Shown here piece after piece: positions 27,576 to 36,814 of a DNA stretch of 64,000 nt. The DNA is from CAVSWT01 sp963782985 (GTDB taxonomy: Bacteria > Bacteroidota > Ignavibacteria > Ignavibacteriales > Ignavibacteriaceae): NCBI GenBank assembly GCA_963782985.1, contig CAWALU010000002.1:248001-312000 (forward strand), given 5' to 3'. The notes under the pieces were generated by a model. It was not told where the DNA came from, ran no database searches, and was given only the letters and a program-made list of their open reading frames with translations. Numbering within the stretch: position 1 is the first letter of the stretch; each line of letters starts with the position of its first letter. The position numbers and the translations under genes are program-made.

Positions 27576-29396
27576 ATGAAAAAGATTTTAGCGCTCCTAT
27601 TTTTATTTTTCGTTGGTAAAATTTCAGCGCAAACATTGGAAGCGTCGGTGAGCAGTAATCCCGTTGGTTTGGAAGATCGATTCCAAATTACTTTTGTATT
27701 TTCTGGTCAGGATATAAATGGCATTAAAAATTTTTCAGCGCCGCCTTTTACAAATTTCTTAACTCTGTCCGGTCCCAACCAATCAACCAGCATACAATAT
27801 ATAAACGGCGCGCAATCCGCTTCAATCTCTTTTTCATATTATTTACAGGCAAGAAGTATAGGCAAATTTACTATCGGCTCGGCTTCAATAAATTATAAAG
27901 GGACAGAATATAAATCGCAGCCGCTTGCTTTGGAAGTAGTAAAAGGCTCGTCAAGCCCTCAGAAATCAAAGCGGGAAGACGACGCGGTAACTAAAAAAGA
28001 AATTTCTGATAATTTATTTATAAGAGCCGTTGCGGATAAACAAAAGGTTTATCAGGGCGAACAAGTTATCGTAACTTATAAACTTTACACCCGAGTAAAC
28101 ATTGCATCGCAGATGAGCATTTCAAAACTGCCGCAGTATCAGGGCTTTTGGGCTGAAGAATTAGAAACTCCGCAAAATATTATGTTCAATGTGGAAGTTG
28201 TTGACGGCAAGCAGTTCCGCGTTGGCGTTTTAAAAAAAGCCGCATTGTTTCCATCGCAAACCGGCGAGTTGACAGTATCGCCGTTTGAGCTAAACGTCCC
28301 GGTTCAAATAAAAAAGCAGCGCAAACGCAGTAATAATATTTTTGATGATTTTTTTAATGATCCTTTTTTTGATAGCGGACAAACAATAGATTTTCTCGCC
28401 AAGTCAAACACTATAAAATTAAAAGTTTTAGCTTTGCCGGCGTCAAATGTGCCGGAGTCATTTAACGGCGCGGTGGGCAGCTATTCAATGACGGCTCAAA
28501 TAGATAAATCAAATACAAAAACCAATGAGCCTGTTTCTATTAAGGTTGATATTTCAGGAACTGGAAATATAAAATTATTAAATGTTCCCGAAGTTAAACT
28601 TCCCACGGGAATGGAAAAATATGATCCGCAAGTTAAAGAAGAAATAAATCGTAAGAATACCGTTTCCGGCAAAAAGGAAATTGAGTATTTGATTATTCCC
28701 AGAATTGCGGGAACGAAAATTATACCTCCAATTCAGTTCACCTATTTTGACGTTCAAAAAAAATCTTATGAAACTCTATCCACGCCTACATATAAAATTA
28801 ATATTGAGCAAGGAAATACTTCGCAAAATTACGCAGCTGGTAAAGAAGACATAAAAGTTTTGGATAATGATATTCGATTTATAAAAACTTCCGCCAATGA
28901 TTTGGATAGGAAAACTTCGTATTTATTTTTTTCATTTGGATTTTGGACAGCCGCAGCGCTGCCGTTATTTGCCCTCATCGGGCTTGTAGCCTGGAAAAGA
29001 AAAACTGATACGCTTGCAGGAAATTTGCAATTACTTAAATTTCAAAAAGCGCAGAAGGTTGCGAGAAATCGTTTGAAGTCCGCATTAAAATTGAAGCAGG
29101 AAAATAAGCAGGCAGAATTTTATTCTGAGATTTCTCAAGCGTTGTTCGGTTATCTTGAAGATAAATTTCAAATTCCTAAATCAGACTTTACTTTAGTGAA
29201 AGCGGTTGATGAACTGAGGAAGCATAATATTGAGGAGAAATTAATTTCTGGCTTTGAACATTGCGCTGAAAAATGCGAGTATATAAGATTTGCGCCATCA
29301 ACTAACGCTAACGAAGCTATGGACGAAATGTATGATGAGTCGGCGAGAATTATTATTGAATTAGAAAAATCTCTTTCGGATAAAAAATATGTTTAG
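27576..29396 (+). CDS. batD: BatD-family oxygen tolerance protein
   Basis: 606 residues from ATG 27576; the frame is open upstream but only this start gives a signal peptide (MKKILALLFL to ISAQ), and it follows the batC stop directly. The BatD pattern is clear: NPVGLEDRFQITFVF near the N-terminus, DNLFIRAVADKQKVYQGEQ at about 145-165, a membrane helix at about 445-465, and a cytoplasmic helical tail with AEFYSEISQALFGYLEDKF. Expected to be an inner-membrane subunit with Ig-like periplasmic domains. It overlaps batE by eight bases. Confidence 0.92.
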   Translation: MKKILALLFLFFVGKISAQTLEASVSSNPVGLEDRFQITFVFSGQDINGIKNFSAPPFTNFLTLSGPNQSTSIQYINGAQSASISFSYYLQARSIGKFTIGSASINYKGTEYKSQPLALEVVKGSSSPQKSKREDDAVTKKEISDNLFIRAVADKQKVYQGEQVIVTYKLYTRVNIASQMSISKLPQYQGFWAEELETPQNIMFNVEVVDGKQFRVGVLKKAALFPSQTGELTVSPFELNVPVQIKKQRKRSNNIFDDFFNDPFFDSGQTIDFLAKSNTIKLKVLALPASNVPESFNGAVGSYSMTAQIDKSNTKTNEPVSIKVDISGTGNIKLLNVPEVKLPTGMEKYDPQVKEEINRKNTVSGKKEIEYLIIPRIAGTKIIPPIQFTYFDVQKKSYETLSTPTYKINIEQGNTSQNYAAGKEDIKVLDNDIRFIKTSANDLDRKTSYLFFSFGFWTAAALPLFALIGLVAWKRKTDTLAGNLQLLKFQKAQKVARNRLKSALKLKQENKQAEFYSEISQALFGYLEDKFQIPKSDFTLVKAVDELRKHNIEEKLISGFEHCAEKCEYIRFAPSTNANEAMDEMYDESARIIIELEKSLSDKKYV

Positions 29397-30156
29397 AAAA
29401 ATTTTAATTCCATTTTCTTTTTTTAGTTTAATCTCTATTTCATTTGCGGTTCAAACCCCAATCGTAAACTCAGAGTTCAATAAAGCGAATGAACTTTATA
29501 GGAAAAATAATTTTGAAGTTGCGGCAAAAGAATACAAAAAACTCGTTGATTCAGGCTACGAGTCTTCAGCTTTGTATTACAATTTAGGGAATGCTTATTA
29601 CCGACAGGGCGCTTTGGGTAATGCAATTTTGTTTTATGAAAAAGCTTTAAAGCTTAATCCTAATGATGAGGACGCTGCTCACAACCTGGCTTTAGCTAAC
29701 TCTAAAACTGTTGATAGAATTGAACCGCTGCCTAAGTTTTTTATTTTTCAGTGGTGGGAAAGTCTGCTGGCAATTTTTAATATTAATGGCTGGACCATAA
29801 GTGCATATATCTTTTTCATATTAATATTAATTTCAATTGCTATTTATTTCTTTTCCAAACAAAACAGAGCGCAGAAATATAGTTTTTGGGGCGGCTTAAT
29901 AATGCTAACGCTTTTTATTTTTTCTACTGCAATTTTGACGGTGAGATTTAGCCGGGAAGAAAATATAAAAAACGCAATTATAACTGAAACAATAGTAAAT
30001 ATTAAAACCGCGCCTGACAATGACAGCAACGATGCATTTGTGGTTCATGAAGGTTTAAAGGTTAAACTTGAGGATAAAATAAATAATTGGGTGAAGGTAA
30101 GACTGCAAGACGGTAAAGTAGGCTGGACGACAAATAATAAGTTAAAGGTTATTTAA
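29389..30156 (+). CDS. batE: BatE, TPR plus SH3-like membrane protein
   Basis: 255 residues. Signal segment 1-20; TPR units at about 24-100 (ANELYRKNNFEVAAKEYKKL, YYNLGNAYYRQGALGNAI); two membrane helices at about 135-155 and 163-185; and a C-terminal bacterial SH3 domain (about 195-255, TIVNIKTAP to VGWTTNNKL). This is the BatE layout and it closes the moxR-bat operon. The next gene is 61 bases away with its own strong ribosome site. Confidence 0.88.
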   Translation: MFRKILIPFSFFSLISISFAVQTPIVNSEFNKANELYRKNNFEVAAKEYKKLVDSGYESSALYYNLGNAYYRQGALGNAILFYEKALKLNPNDEDAAHNLALANSKTVDRIEPLPKFFIFQWWESLLAIFNINGWTISAYIFFILILISIAIYFFSKQNRAQKYSFWGGLIMLTLFIFSTAILTVRFSREENIKNAIITETIVNIKTAPDNDSNDAFVVHEGLKVKLEDKINNWVKVRLQDGKVGWTTNNKLKVI

Positions 30157-30217
30157 TTTTACTTTTTTTGATAAGCAAAGTTTTATTATTTTCATCACAC
30201 AAAAAAAAGGAGTTATT

Positions 30218-30577
30218 ATGAAGAGTATGTCGTTTGGTGTTTTAAGTTTATTGGTAATGATTTTGTTTTCCGCAAGCGCTTTTGCTCAGGAAAAAACTGA
30301 AAATAAAAAAGAAGTAAAAACTGAAAAAATGCAGCCGGAAAAAAAAGAAATTGTGATTGAAGAATCCGCGCCGGTTAATAGTGTGTGCATTGTTTCGCAT
30401 GAAGAAGTTGATCCTGAAATAACTTATAAATATGAAAATAAGACTTACGCTTTTTGCTGCAAAAAATGTTTGGCGAAATTCAAAAAAGATCCTGAAAAAT
30501 ATATTTCAAGGTTAGAAAAAGAAAAAAAATTAGAAAAGAATTCAGAGTCTAAAAAATCAGAAGATACAAAACAATAA
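30218..30577 (+). CDS. Secreted YHS/TRASH-like putative metal-binding protein
   Basis: 119 residues with a signal peptide (ASAFAQ near 24) and ribosome site AAGGAG. After a Lys/Glu-rich spacer, residues about 52-95 form a YHS/TRASH-like unit: CIVSHEEVDP, a KTYAFCCKKCLAKF cysteine knuckle and KKDPEKYI. Such units bind heavy metals, here probably in the periplasm. The C-terminus is Lys/Glu/Ser rich. It is followed 17 bases later by another small Cys-rich secreted protein and then a terminator, making a two-gene unit. Confidence 0.75.
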   Translation: MKSMSFGVLSLLVMILFSASAFAQEKTENKKEVKTEKMQPEKKEIVIEESAPVNSVCIVSHEEVDPEITYKYENKTYAFCCKKCLAKFKKDPEKYISRLEKEKKLEKNSESKKSEDTKQ

Positions 30578-30594
30578 AAATAAAAAGGGAATAA

Positions 30595-30807
30595 ATGAAA
30601 CAAATCATATCGGTTATGTCTGTTGTTCTTTGCTTATCTTTAATTTCGCTTGGCGGAGAAAAAGAAAACAAAACAAACTCGGCTAAAGAAAAAACTAAAG
30701 TTACAAACTGTGAGAAAAAAGATTCCGGGAAATCTTGCTGCAGTTCTGAAAAAGCGGAGAGCAAAGGCTGCTGTAAAACAGATAAAGAAAAATCCCCAAA
30801 AAAATAA
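30595..30807 (+). CDS. Small secreted Cys-rich peptide
   Basis: 70 residues. A short signal-like N-terminus (about 1-20) and then a Lys/Ser/Glu-rich chain with the cysteines in pairs: TNCEKK, KSCCSSEK and KGCCKTDK (five Cys in the mature part, two CC pairs). No lipobox or known family. The paired Cys and its position after the YHS-type gene suggest metal binding, but that is inference. Ribosome site AGGG upstream; the terminator lies 23 bases after the stop. Confidence 0.65.
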   Translation: MKQIISVMSVVLCLSLISLGGEKENKTNSAKEKTKVTNCEKKDSGKSCCSSEKAESKGCCKTDKEKSPKK

Positions 30808-30829
30808 AGTAATTTTATTTATCTCTATT

Positions 30830-30866
30830 AAATCCCGGCATTTCTAAATTCCGGGATTTTTTTTGT
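30830..30866 (+). terminator. Rho-independent terminator
   Basis: AAATCCCGG (30830-30838) pairs perfectly with CCGGGATTT (30851-30859), 12-base loop, followed by a run of T. It ends the bat operon and/or the two small secreted-protein genes. Confidence 0.85.
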
Positions 30867-30921
30867 TACACAGCTTCAGCAATAAATTGATTGCGCAACG
30901 CATACTGACTATTTTTACATT

Positions 30922-32073
30922 ATGGATTCAAAAAAATATAATAATATTAAATTGGCTCTTGGCATTGGCGAGGCGATTGTAACCTTTTTGCTAATAATAT
31001 TCTTTGTAGAAAGCGGTATTAGTATTGCATTGGAAAAATTATTAAGCGCTTATTTTTCAAATAAGTATTTTTTGTTTTTAGGTTTTCTCTTTGTCGCTTC
31101 CACGGCGAGCGCAATTCTCTTTTTTCCAATTAATTATTACAATGGTTTTTATCTTGAACATAAATATGATTTATCAAATCAAACTTTTTTAAAATGGATT
31201 TGGGAAGGCTTAAAAGGGCTGATTGTTTCCGCGGTAGTTGGAATTCCAATTTTACTTTTATTTTATTATTCAATAAATAAGTTTGAACAGCTTTGGTGGC
31301 TGCCTTTTGCTATCGCGCTTTTTTTAATTTCAGTGGTTCTCGCCAAAATTGTTCCGTTAATAATTCTCCCACTCTTTTATAAGATAACCCCGATTGACAA
31401 TGTAGAATTAATAGAAAGAATAAATCGGCTGGCAAAAAACGCCGGGATAAAAGTCGAAAATGTTTTTAAATTTGATATGAGCAAGAATACTAAAAAAGCA
31501 AACGCCGCTTTTACGGGAATTGGAAAATCAAAAAGGATTCTGCTCGGCGATACTCTTTTAGATAATTATAGCGAAGATGAAATTGAAACTGTTATTGCCC
31601 ACGAACTTGGTCATTATAAGAAGAAACACATTGTTAAAAATATAGCGTTTGGAACTCTCTCTAGTTTTGTAACGCTTTTTATAATTGCAAATTTTTATAG
31701 CCTCACATTAAGTTGGTTTGGATTTGAATCAATAAAAACAATAGCAGCATTGCCGTTGCTTATGCTTTGGGGAATGTTAATTGGATTAATCCAAACTCCA
31801 ATATCAAATATTATTTCGCGTAAATATGAATATGAAGCCGATGAATACGCCGTCATTTCAACGCAAAAACCTGAATCATTTATTTCAACTTTAAATAAAC
31901 TTAACGAACAAAACCTGGGAGATAAAAATCCGCATCCCTTTATAGAGTGGTTTTTTTACAGTCATCCTTCAGTTAAAAAAAGAATTGATGCAATAAAAAA
32001 AATAGATGTGAATATTAAAACAAATATTTTTTCAACTGAAACTGAAGAGCTTACCGCAGAGGAACATCATTGA
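30922..32073 (+). CDS. M48 family membrane metalloprotease (Ste24/CAAX-protease-like)
   Basis: 383 residues with about six membrane helices. The zinc motif HELGH is at 227-231 in VIAHELGHYKKKH, and the third ligand Glu lies in YEYEADEYAV. The N-terminal helical part (LEHKYDLSNQTFLKW) is that of the Ste24/CAAX prenyl protease 1 group. In bacteria these act in membrane protein quality control. A TTG (30887) and TATTTTTA (30910-30917) spaced by 20 bases could be a promoter placing transcription right at the ATG. Its stop overlaps the plsC-like start by four bases. Confidence 0.9.
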   Translation: MDSKKYNNIKLALGIGEAIVTFLLIIFFVESGISIALEKLLSAYFSNKYFLFLGFLFVASTASAILFFPINYYNGFYLEHKYDLSNQTFLKWIWEGLKGLIVSAVVGIPILLLFYYSINKFEQLWWLPFAIALFLISVVLAKIVPLIILPLFYKITPIDNVELIERINRLAKNAGIKVENVFKFDMSKNTKKANAAFTGIGKSKRILLGDTLLDNYSEDEIETVIAHELGHYKKKHIVKNIAFGTLSSFVTLFIIANFYSLTLSWFGFESIKTIAALPLLMLWGMLIGLIQTPISNIISRKYEYEADEYAVISTQKPESFISTLNKLNEQNLGDKNPHPFIEWFFYSHPSVKKRIDAIKKIDVNIKTNIFSTETEELTAEEHH

Positions 32074-32777
32074 TCACTTATTTAAAATTATTTTTAATCG
32101 TTATTTACACAATCATATGTTCAATATTTGGTATTTTATTCGCAGTTTTTGATAGGAGCAATTTTTTATACTTTAAACTTTCTAAAGTATTTTCGGGAGG
32201 AATTTTATTTATTAGCGGAGTAAAATTAGAAATAACCGGCTTAGAAAATTTTGATCATAAAAAGACTTATGTTTTTGTATCAAATCATAGCAGTCAATTT
32301 GATATATCGGCTCTGCAATATGGAATACCAAATAATATGGGCATTGTTTTTAAAAAAGAGCTTGCTAAAATTCCTTTATTTGGATGGCAGCTTTGGCTGG
32401 GTCCTTATATTATGATTGATCGTAAAAATCCTGAGAAAGCTCTGCGAAGCATTGAAGAAGCCAAAATGAAAATGACAAATAAAGGAATATCCACCGCGAT
32501 TTTTGCGGAAGGAACAAGAAGTAAAACTGGTGAGGTTCAACCATTTAAAAGAGGGGCTTTTCATCTTGCGGCAAAAGTTGGATTCCCGATTGTTCCCATT
32601 TCTATCAGCGGTACAGAAAAAATTCTTCCAAAGGGAAAATTAAAAATTAATTCAGGTACTATTCACATGCGCTTTGCTGAACCTATTTCAACTGAAAATA
32701 TTTTGACTAGAAAAGATGAAATAGAATTGATGGAAACTGTAAGACAAATTATTATCGAAAATAGATTAAAAGATTAA
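32070..32777 (+). CDS. 1-acyl-sn-glycerol-3-phosphate acyltransferase (PlsC-like)
   Basis: 235 residues from a TTG start overlapping the previous TGA by four bases. One or two N-terminal membrane helices, then the acyltransferase motifs: SNHSSQFD (NHxxxxD, motif I), GPYIMIDR (II), FAEGTRSKTG (III) and FPIVPISI (IV). It makes phosphatidic acid from lysophosphatidic acid and acyl donors at the inner membrane. Length is standard. Confidence 0.92.
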   Translation: MITYLKLFLIVIYTIICSIFGILFAVFDRSNFLYFKLSKVFSGGILFISGVKLEITGLENFDHKKTYVFVSNHSSQFDISALQYGIPNNMGIVFKKELAKIPLFGWQLWLGPYIMIDRKNPEKALRSIEEAKMKMTNKGISTAIFAEGTRSKTGEVQPFKRGAFHLAAKVGFPIVPISISGTEKILPKGKLKINSGTIHMRFAEPISTENILTRKDEIELMETVRQIIIENRLKD

Positions 32778-32791
32778 TTAGGAAATTACTT

Positions 32792-33085
32792 ATGTCTGTA
32801 ACTCGAAAAGACGTGGAGCATATTGCTGAATTGGCAAGATTAGAATTTAAAGTTGAAGAACTTGATCAATTCACAAACGATTTAAATGAAATTTTAACTT
32901 ATGTTGAAAAGCTAAACGAACTTGATACTGAAAACGTAGAACCGCTTTCACATCCCATTGAAGGAATAAATAATTTTAGAGAAGACATAATGAAGCCTTC
33001 AACTTTAAGAGAGGAAGCTTTAAAAAATGCGCCCGATAAAGACGAAGAATTTTTTAAAGTTCCGAAAGTAATTCGAGGAGATTAA
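32792..33085 (+). CDS. gatC: Aspartyl/glutamyl-tRNA amidotransferase subunit C
   Basis: 97 residues, the full length of GatC. The pattern VEHIAELARLEF at the start, ELDQFTNDLNEILTYVEKLN in the middle and DTENVEPLSHP near residue 50 is diagnostic. It helps GatAB make Gln-tRNA(Gln) and/or Asn-tRNA(Asn) by transamidation. gatA and gatB are not next to it. Confidence 0.95.
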   Translation: MSVTRKDVEHIAELARLEFKVEELDQFTNDLNEILTYVEKLNELDTENVEPLSHPIEGINNFREDIMKPSTLREEALKNAPDKDEEFFKVPKVIRGD

Positions 33086-33129
33086 TCAAATTTGAACTTT
33101 GACTTTTTAATTTTGACTTTGAGCCTTTT

Positions 33130-33894
33130 ATGATCATCGGTATTATTCCCGCGCGATTTGCCTCAACCCGACTAATGGGCAAGCCCCTTGCAGACATAGG
33201 CGGCAAGCCGATGATACAACACACCTATGAAAGCTGCTTAAAATCAAACTTGCTTCATCAAGTTATTATTGCCGTCGACGATGAAAAGGTTGCGCAAACT
33301 GCGAGAAAGTTTGGCGCAAAAGTTATCTTAACTCCAAAAGATATTGCCACAGGCTCCGATAGAATTGCATTCGTTGTGAATGAAATACCCGAAGCCGATA
33401 TAATTGTAAATATTCAAGGGGATGAACCATTTATTCAGGGAAGAATGATAGACCAGGCTATTGAACCTTTATTATTTGATAAACATGTAAATGTTTCTAC
33501 TCTTGCGCGGAAAATTGAAACGGTGGAAGAATTAAAATCTCCATCCATTCCAAAAGTAGTTTTCGATTACAATAATTTTGCAATGTACTTTTCGCGCTCG
33601 CCAATTCCGTATGTAAGAGATGCAAGATCGAATATTGACAAAATAAAAAAAGCTGATATCTATAAGCACATAGGTCTATATGTTTATAGAAGAGAAGCCT
33701 TGCTAAAATTTACGCAGTTAGCGCCGACGGATTTGGAGCAAACTGAAAAACTTGAACAGCTTCGTATGCTGGAAAATGGATTTAAAATAAAAATTGTAGT
33801 AACTGAATTTGATAATCTTGCGGTTGATACGCCGGAAGATTTAGAACGGGCAAGAAAATTTTATTCAAATGAAATAAAAAATAATAAAGAATGA
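33130..33894 (+). CDS. kdsB: 3-deoxy-manno-octulosonate cytidylyltransferase
   Basis: 254 residues, standard length. Motifs: IIPARFASTRLMGKPL (CTP binding), GKPMIQHTYE, ATGSDRIA, VNIQGDEPFI and YFSRSPIPYVRD. It activates Kdo as CMP-Kdo for lipopolysaccharide core, so the organism makes LPS. The stop overlaps the next start (ATGA). Confidence 0.96.
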   Translation: MIIGIIPARFASTRLMGKPLADIGGKPMIQHTYESCLKSNLLHQVIIAVDDEKVAQTARKFGAKVILTPKDIATGSDRIAFVVNEIPEADIIVNIQGDEPFIQGRMIDQAIEPLLFDKHVNVSTLARKIETVEELKSPSIPKVVFDYNNFAMYFSRSPIPYVRDARSNIDKIKKADIYKHIGLYVYRREALLKFTQLAPTDLEQTEKLEQLRMLENGFKIKIVVTEFDNLAVDTPEDLERARKFYSNEIKNNKE

Positions 33895-34852
33895 GAGAGC
33901 CAAAAAAATTACAATTAGCTTTTGCGCCTACTCCTTTACAGAAAATTAATTTTGAAGGAAATAATTTTCTTATGAAGAGGGACGATATGACCGGCTTTGA
34001 ATTAACCGGAAATAAAGTTAGAAAACTTGAGTATCTAATTTGGCAGGCAAAAAGAAAAAAAGCCGATTATATTTTTACTGAAGGCGGCGAGCAGTCAAAC
34101 CACGCAAGAGCAACTGTAATTGCAGCGTCACAGTTTGGAATAAAATCTAAAATATTTTTATGGGGAAAAGATACACCTAACCCTGACGGGAATCTTTTCT
34201 TAGATAAATTTTATGGCGCTGAAATTACTTTTCTAAATAAAAAAGAATATGCAAACGTAAATGAAATTATGTTTGATGAGCGGCGGAAATATATTAAAAA
34301 GGGGAAAAAGGTTTATGTAATTCCCGGCGGCGGTTCTTCAACACTCGGCATTTGGGGATACATTTCTTTTATGAATGAATTAAAAGAGCAAGTTGAGTTA
34401 AATAAATTATCAGGTATTATTTCCGCATCAGGTTCCGGCGGAACTTCGGCGGGTCTGCTTGTTGGTAGTGCGTTATTAAATTTAAAATTAAAAATTTATG
34501 CCGTGAATGTTATTCATCCTAAAGAAATAATTACAAAAAAAATAATTCAATTAGCTGAAGCATGTATAATGGATTATAAATTAAATTGTAAAATTGATCC
34601 CAATAATCTTGTCGTCCTTGACGGCTATTCTACCGAAGGTTATAAAAACATTTCAATTCAGATAAGCTAAAGCAGATAAAAAAATTTGCTCATTCATCAG
34701 GAATTATTTTTGATCCTGCTTATACAGGTAAAGCATTTAAAGCTTACTATGATAACTTCCTTAAGAAAAATTTAGGCATGAAGAATTTATTTATACATAC
34801 AGGCGGAATTTTCGGTGTGTTTAATAAAAGAAAAAAATATTTAGAAGCGTAA
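33891..34852 (+). pseudogene. ACC deaminase/D-cysteine desulfhydrase-like PLP enzyme, frameshifted
   Basis: The first frame gives 259 residues (33891-34670) of a fold type II PLP enzyme: FLMKRDDMTGFELTGNKVRK with the Schiff-base Lys in GNKVRKLE, GGEQSNHARA and SGSGGTSAGL. It stops early, but the family C-terminus continues in another frame from 34661 to the stop at 34852 (DKLKQIKKFAHSSG, FIHTGGIFG). Joined, the protein would be about 320 residues, as expected. The join needs one extra base near 34655-34662 (ATTCAGATAAG), so a one-base deletion is present. No homopolymer lies there. Either a recent pseudogene or a sequence error. The gene overlaps kdsB by four bases. Confidence 0.85.
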
Positions 34853-35003
34853 CTTCAGAGAAAGAAATGCGATCTAATTTCTATAATGACTTTTAAATTT
34901 AAGAATACTATGGAAATTGGTTTTATTTTTATTAAATGATTGGAACCTTAAATTAAAACTTTTGTAATTTTTACTTGAAATTTATAACTCTTAATTTTGC
35001 TTT

Positions 35004-35414
35004 ATGGATTGTATCTTTTGCGACATTATCAATAAAAAGCTAAACGCCGAAATTTTATATGAAGATGAATTTACTATTTCGTTTTTAGATATCAATCCAA
35101 TGAACTATGGTCATGCGTTAGTTATTCCTAAATCTCATTTCGAAAATTTTCTTGATGTAAAAGAAGAATACCTAAGTCCTGTAATTAAAGTTACACAGCA
35201 CGTTTCAAAGGCTATTAAATTAAGTTTAAAACCTGACGGAATAAACATTATTGCAAATAACGGCGCCGCGGCGGGTCAGTCAATCTATCATTTTCATTTT
35301 CACATCATTCCACGCTTCAGCGATGACGGCTTTAAACCAAAATTGAATTTGAAAAAATATAAAAATGGAAATATTAAAATATTCGGCGATAAAATTCGTT
35401 CCGATTTAAAATAA
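35004..35414 (+). CDS. HIT family protein
   Basis: 136 residues. CIFCDIINKK at the N-terminus, NPMNYGHALVIPK in the middle and the histidine triad HFHFHIIPRF near 104-113 are those of HINT/PKCI-type HIT hydrolases, which act on nucleoside phosphoramidates or adenylates. Cytoplasmic. Followed after 14 bases by the B12-binding gene, so possibly co-transcribed. The 151 bases before it hold no other gene. Confidence 0.93.
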   Translation: MDCIFCDIINKKLNAEILYEDEFTISFLDINPMNYGHALVIPKSHFENFLDVKEEYLSPVIKVTQHVSKAIKLSLKPDGINIIANNGAAAGQSIYHFHFHIIPRFSDDGFKPKLNLKKYKNGNIKIFGDKIRSDLK

Positions 35415-35428
35415 AAAAGAGGAAAATT

Positions 35429-35842
35429 ATGGATAAGAAAATAAGAGTGTTAGTTGCTAAAGCCGGTCTTGATGGTCATGACCGTGGCGCTAAAGTTATT
35501 GCCGCCGCTCTTCGGGACGCCGGAATGGAAGTGATCTATACTGGGCTAAGGCAAACCCCCGAAATGATTGTTGAAGCTGCAATTCAAGAAGATGTAGATG
35601 TTATTGGAATAAGTATTTTATCCGGAGCGCATATGACAATCTTACCAAAGATAAAAAAGTTAATGGATGAGAAAGGATTAAACGATGTACTTCTAACCGG
35701 CGGCGGAATTATTCCTCAAGAAGACATAAACACTCTTAAGAATCTTGGAATTGGGGAATTATTTACGCCAGGGGCTACAACCACTGCTATTGCAGATTAT
35801 ATTAAAAAATGGCGAGGGGAAAATCAGAAAGAGAATTTGTAA
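35429..35842 (+). CDS. Stand-alone cobalamin-binding subunit (methylmalonyl-CoA mutase C-terminal type)
   Basis: 137 residues, a single B12-binding domain. The axial His is His17 in GLDGHDRGAKV; SGAHMTILP and LTGGGIIPQEDI complete the DxHxxG...SxL...GG signature. It matches the small-subunit/C-terminal domain of methylmalonyl-CoA or related acyl-CoA mutases. The catalytic subunit is not in the window. AGGAAAA ribosome site. A strong hairpin follows (35874-35899). Confidence 0.92.
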   Translation: MDKKIRVLVAKAGLDGHDRGAKVIAAALRDAGMEVIYTGLRQTPEMIVEAAIQEDVDVIGISILSGAHMTILPKIKKLMDEKGLNDVLLTGGGIIPQEDINTLKNLGIGELFTPGATTTAIADYIKKWRGENQKENL

Positions 35843-35873
35843 TATTTAAATTTGAGATTTATCATAAATAAAA

Positions 35874-35899
35874 TAGGGACACAACATGCTGTGTCCCTA
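35874..35899. terminator. Perfect 10-bp hairpin between convergent genes
   Basis: TAGGGACACA (35874-35883) and TGTGTCCCTA (35890-35899) pair perfectly around a six-base loop. It lies between the B12 subunit (plus) and the last cytochrome gene (minus). T-rich sequence follows on the minus-strand side, so it may end transcripts from both sides; it may also be a copy of an intergenic repeat. Confidence 0.6.
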
Positions 35900-35927
35900 C
35901 CTTTCAATTTATACCTTTATTGGTTGG

Positions 35928-36797
35928 CTAGTTTGTCCTCGCATTTATAATCCCATTAGCGTGCTTTGTCTTATCAATTATATTTCCTTCGGCATCTACA
36001 ACATCGCCATGACAATTAAAGCATGCATTTATTGGAACCGGTAAATGTCCAACTGGCGCGATGCTTTCCGAACTGCCATGGCACGAGCCGCACTGTGCTT
36101 GTGTTCCATCAACTTGAGTCCAAGAAACAGTGTTATTGTTTCCCACCATTTTATCAGAAACAAAAATGAATGTATCTTGCGGAGCGGCGGTTGCTCTGGT
36201 AAATTCAAAATTACCGTGGCAATAAGTATTTCCGCAGGTTGCAGAATTAAAATCATACATTGCATTTGACGCAATGTTGGCAACAGCAACATTATTCATA
36301 TTTACTTCAGCTGGCAAGTTTGAATCAAGATGACCGGCGGCAAAAACAGAAGCTGGAACGGTGTGGCAATCCTGACATTGAACCACGCTTAATGAATTTG
36401 CGTATAAATGTTTTTCATGCGCCCCCACGCTTTTATTTGTAGTTGCCGTATTTCCACTTATATCTTTTGGCGGGGCAATTCGGGTTGGATCTGCAAAATT
36501 ACCATGACAGGTATTGCAGGCTTCAGGTCCGCCGGGATTTGTATGGCAAGTGTTGCAGCTTGATTTTGTTAGTCCTCCGGAGTAATCTGATGCATGGCAT
36601 TGTTGGCATTCCTTCAAATTCCAATTGTGATTTTTTATATAGTCCCCGTGAAAGTTTGTCGAATTAGGATTTAAAAATCCGTCTTTATGTACTTCAACAT
36701 TTCCGGCAGGGGCAATGTTATTTTCCAATTCGGCGCACCCAGTGAGAAATAGTCCTACAGTTAGCGAAACTAAAATTATTATTAATGTATACTTCAT
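35928..36797 (-). CDS. Seven-haem c-type cytochrome lipoprotein with a CxxxxCH site
   Basis: 289 residues from ATG 36797, chosen because it begins a lipoprotein signal (Cys21 in LTGC); an upstream in-frame start would overlap the previous gene and lacks a signal. Six CxxCH sites (CQQCH, CNTCH, CNTCH, CQDCH, CGSCH, CFNCH) plus CGNTYCH, a CxxxxCH site, as in the C4xCH/C2xCH cytochrome family known from Geobacter. Anchored by lipid, it may be the outer- or inner-face electron carrier of the cluster. It follows the 14-haem gene by 17 bases. Confidence 0.85.
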   Translation of the reverse strand: MKYTLIIILVSLTVGLFLTGCAELENNIAPAGNVEVHKDGFLNPNSTNFHGDYIKNHNWNLKECQQCHASDYSGGLTKSSCNTCHTNPGGPEACNTCHGNFADPTRIAPPKDISGNTATTNKSVGAHEKHLYANSLSVVQCQDCHTVPASVFAAGHLDSNLPAEVNMNNVAVANIASNAMYDFNSATCGNTYCHGNFEFTRATAAPQDTFIFVSDKMVGNNNTVSWTQVDGTQAQCGSCHGSSESIAPVGHLPVPINACFNCHGDVVDAEGNIIDKTKHANGIINARTN

Positions 36798-36814
36798 TTT
36801 ACAATCCGTAATTT

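Noticed and set aside
35429..35842. Complete methylmalonyl-CoA mutase locus
   Set aside because: Only the B12-binding subunit is present; neither the large subunit nor MeaB-type chaperone lies in the window.
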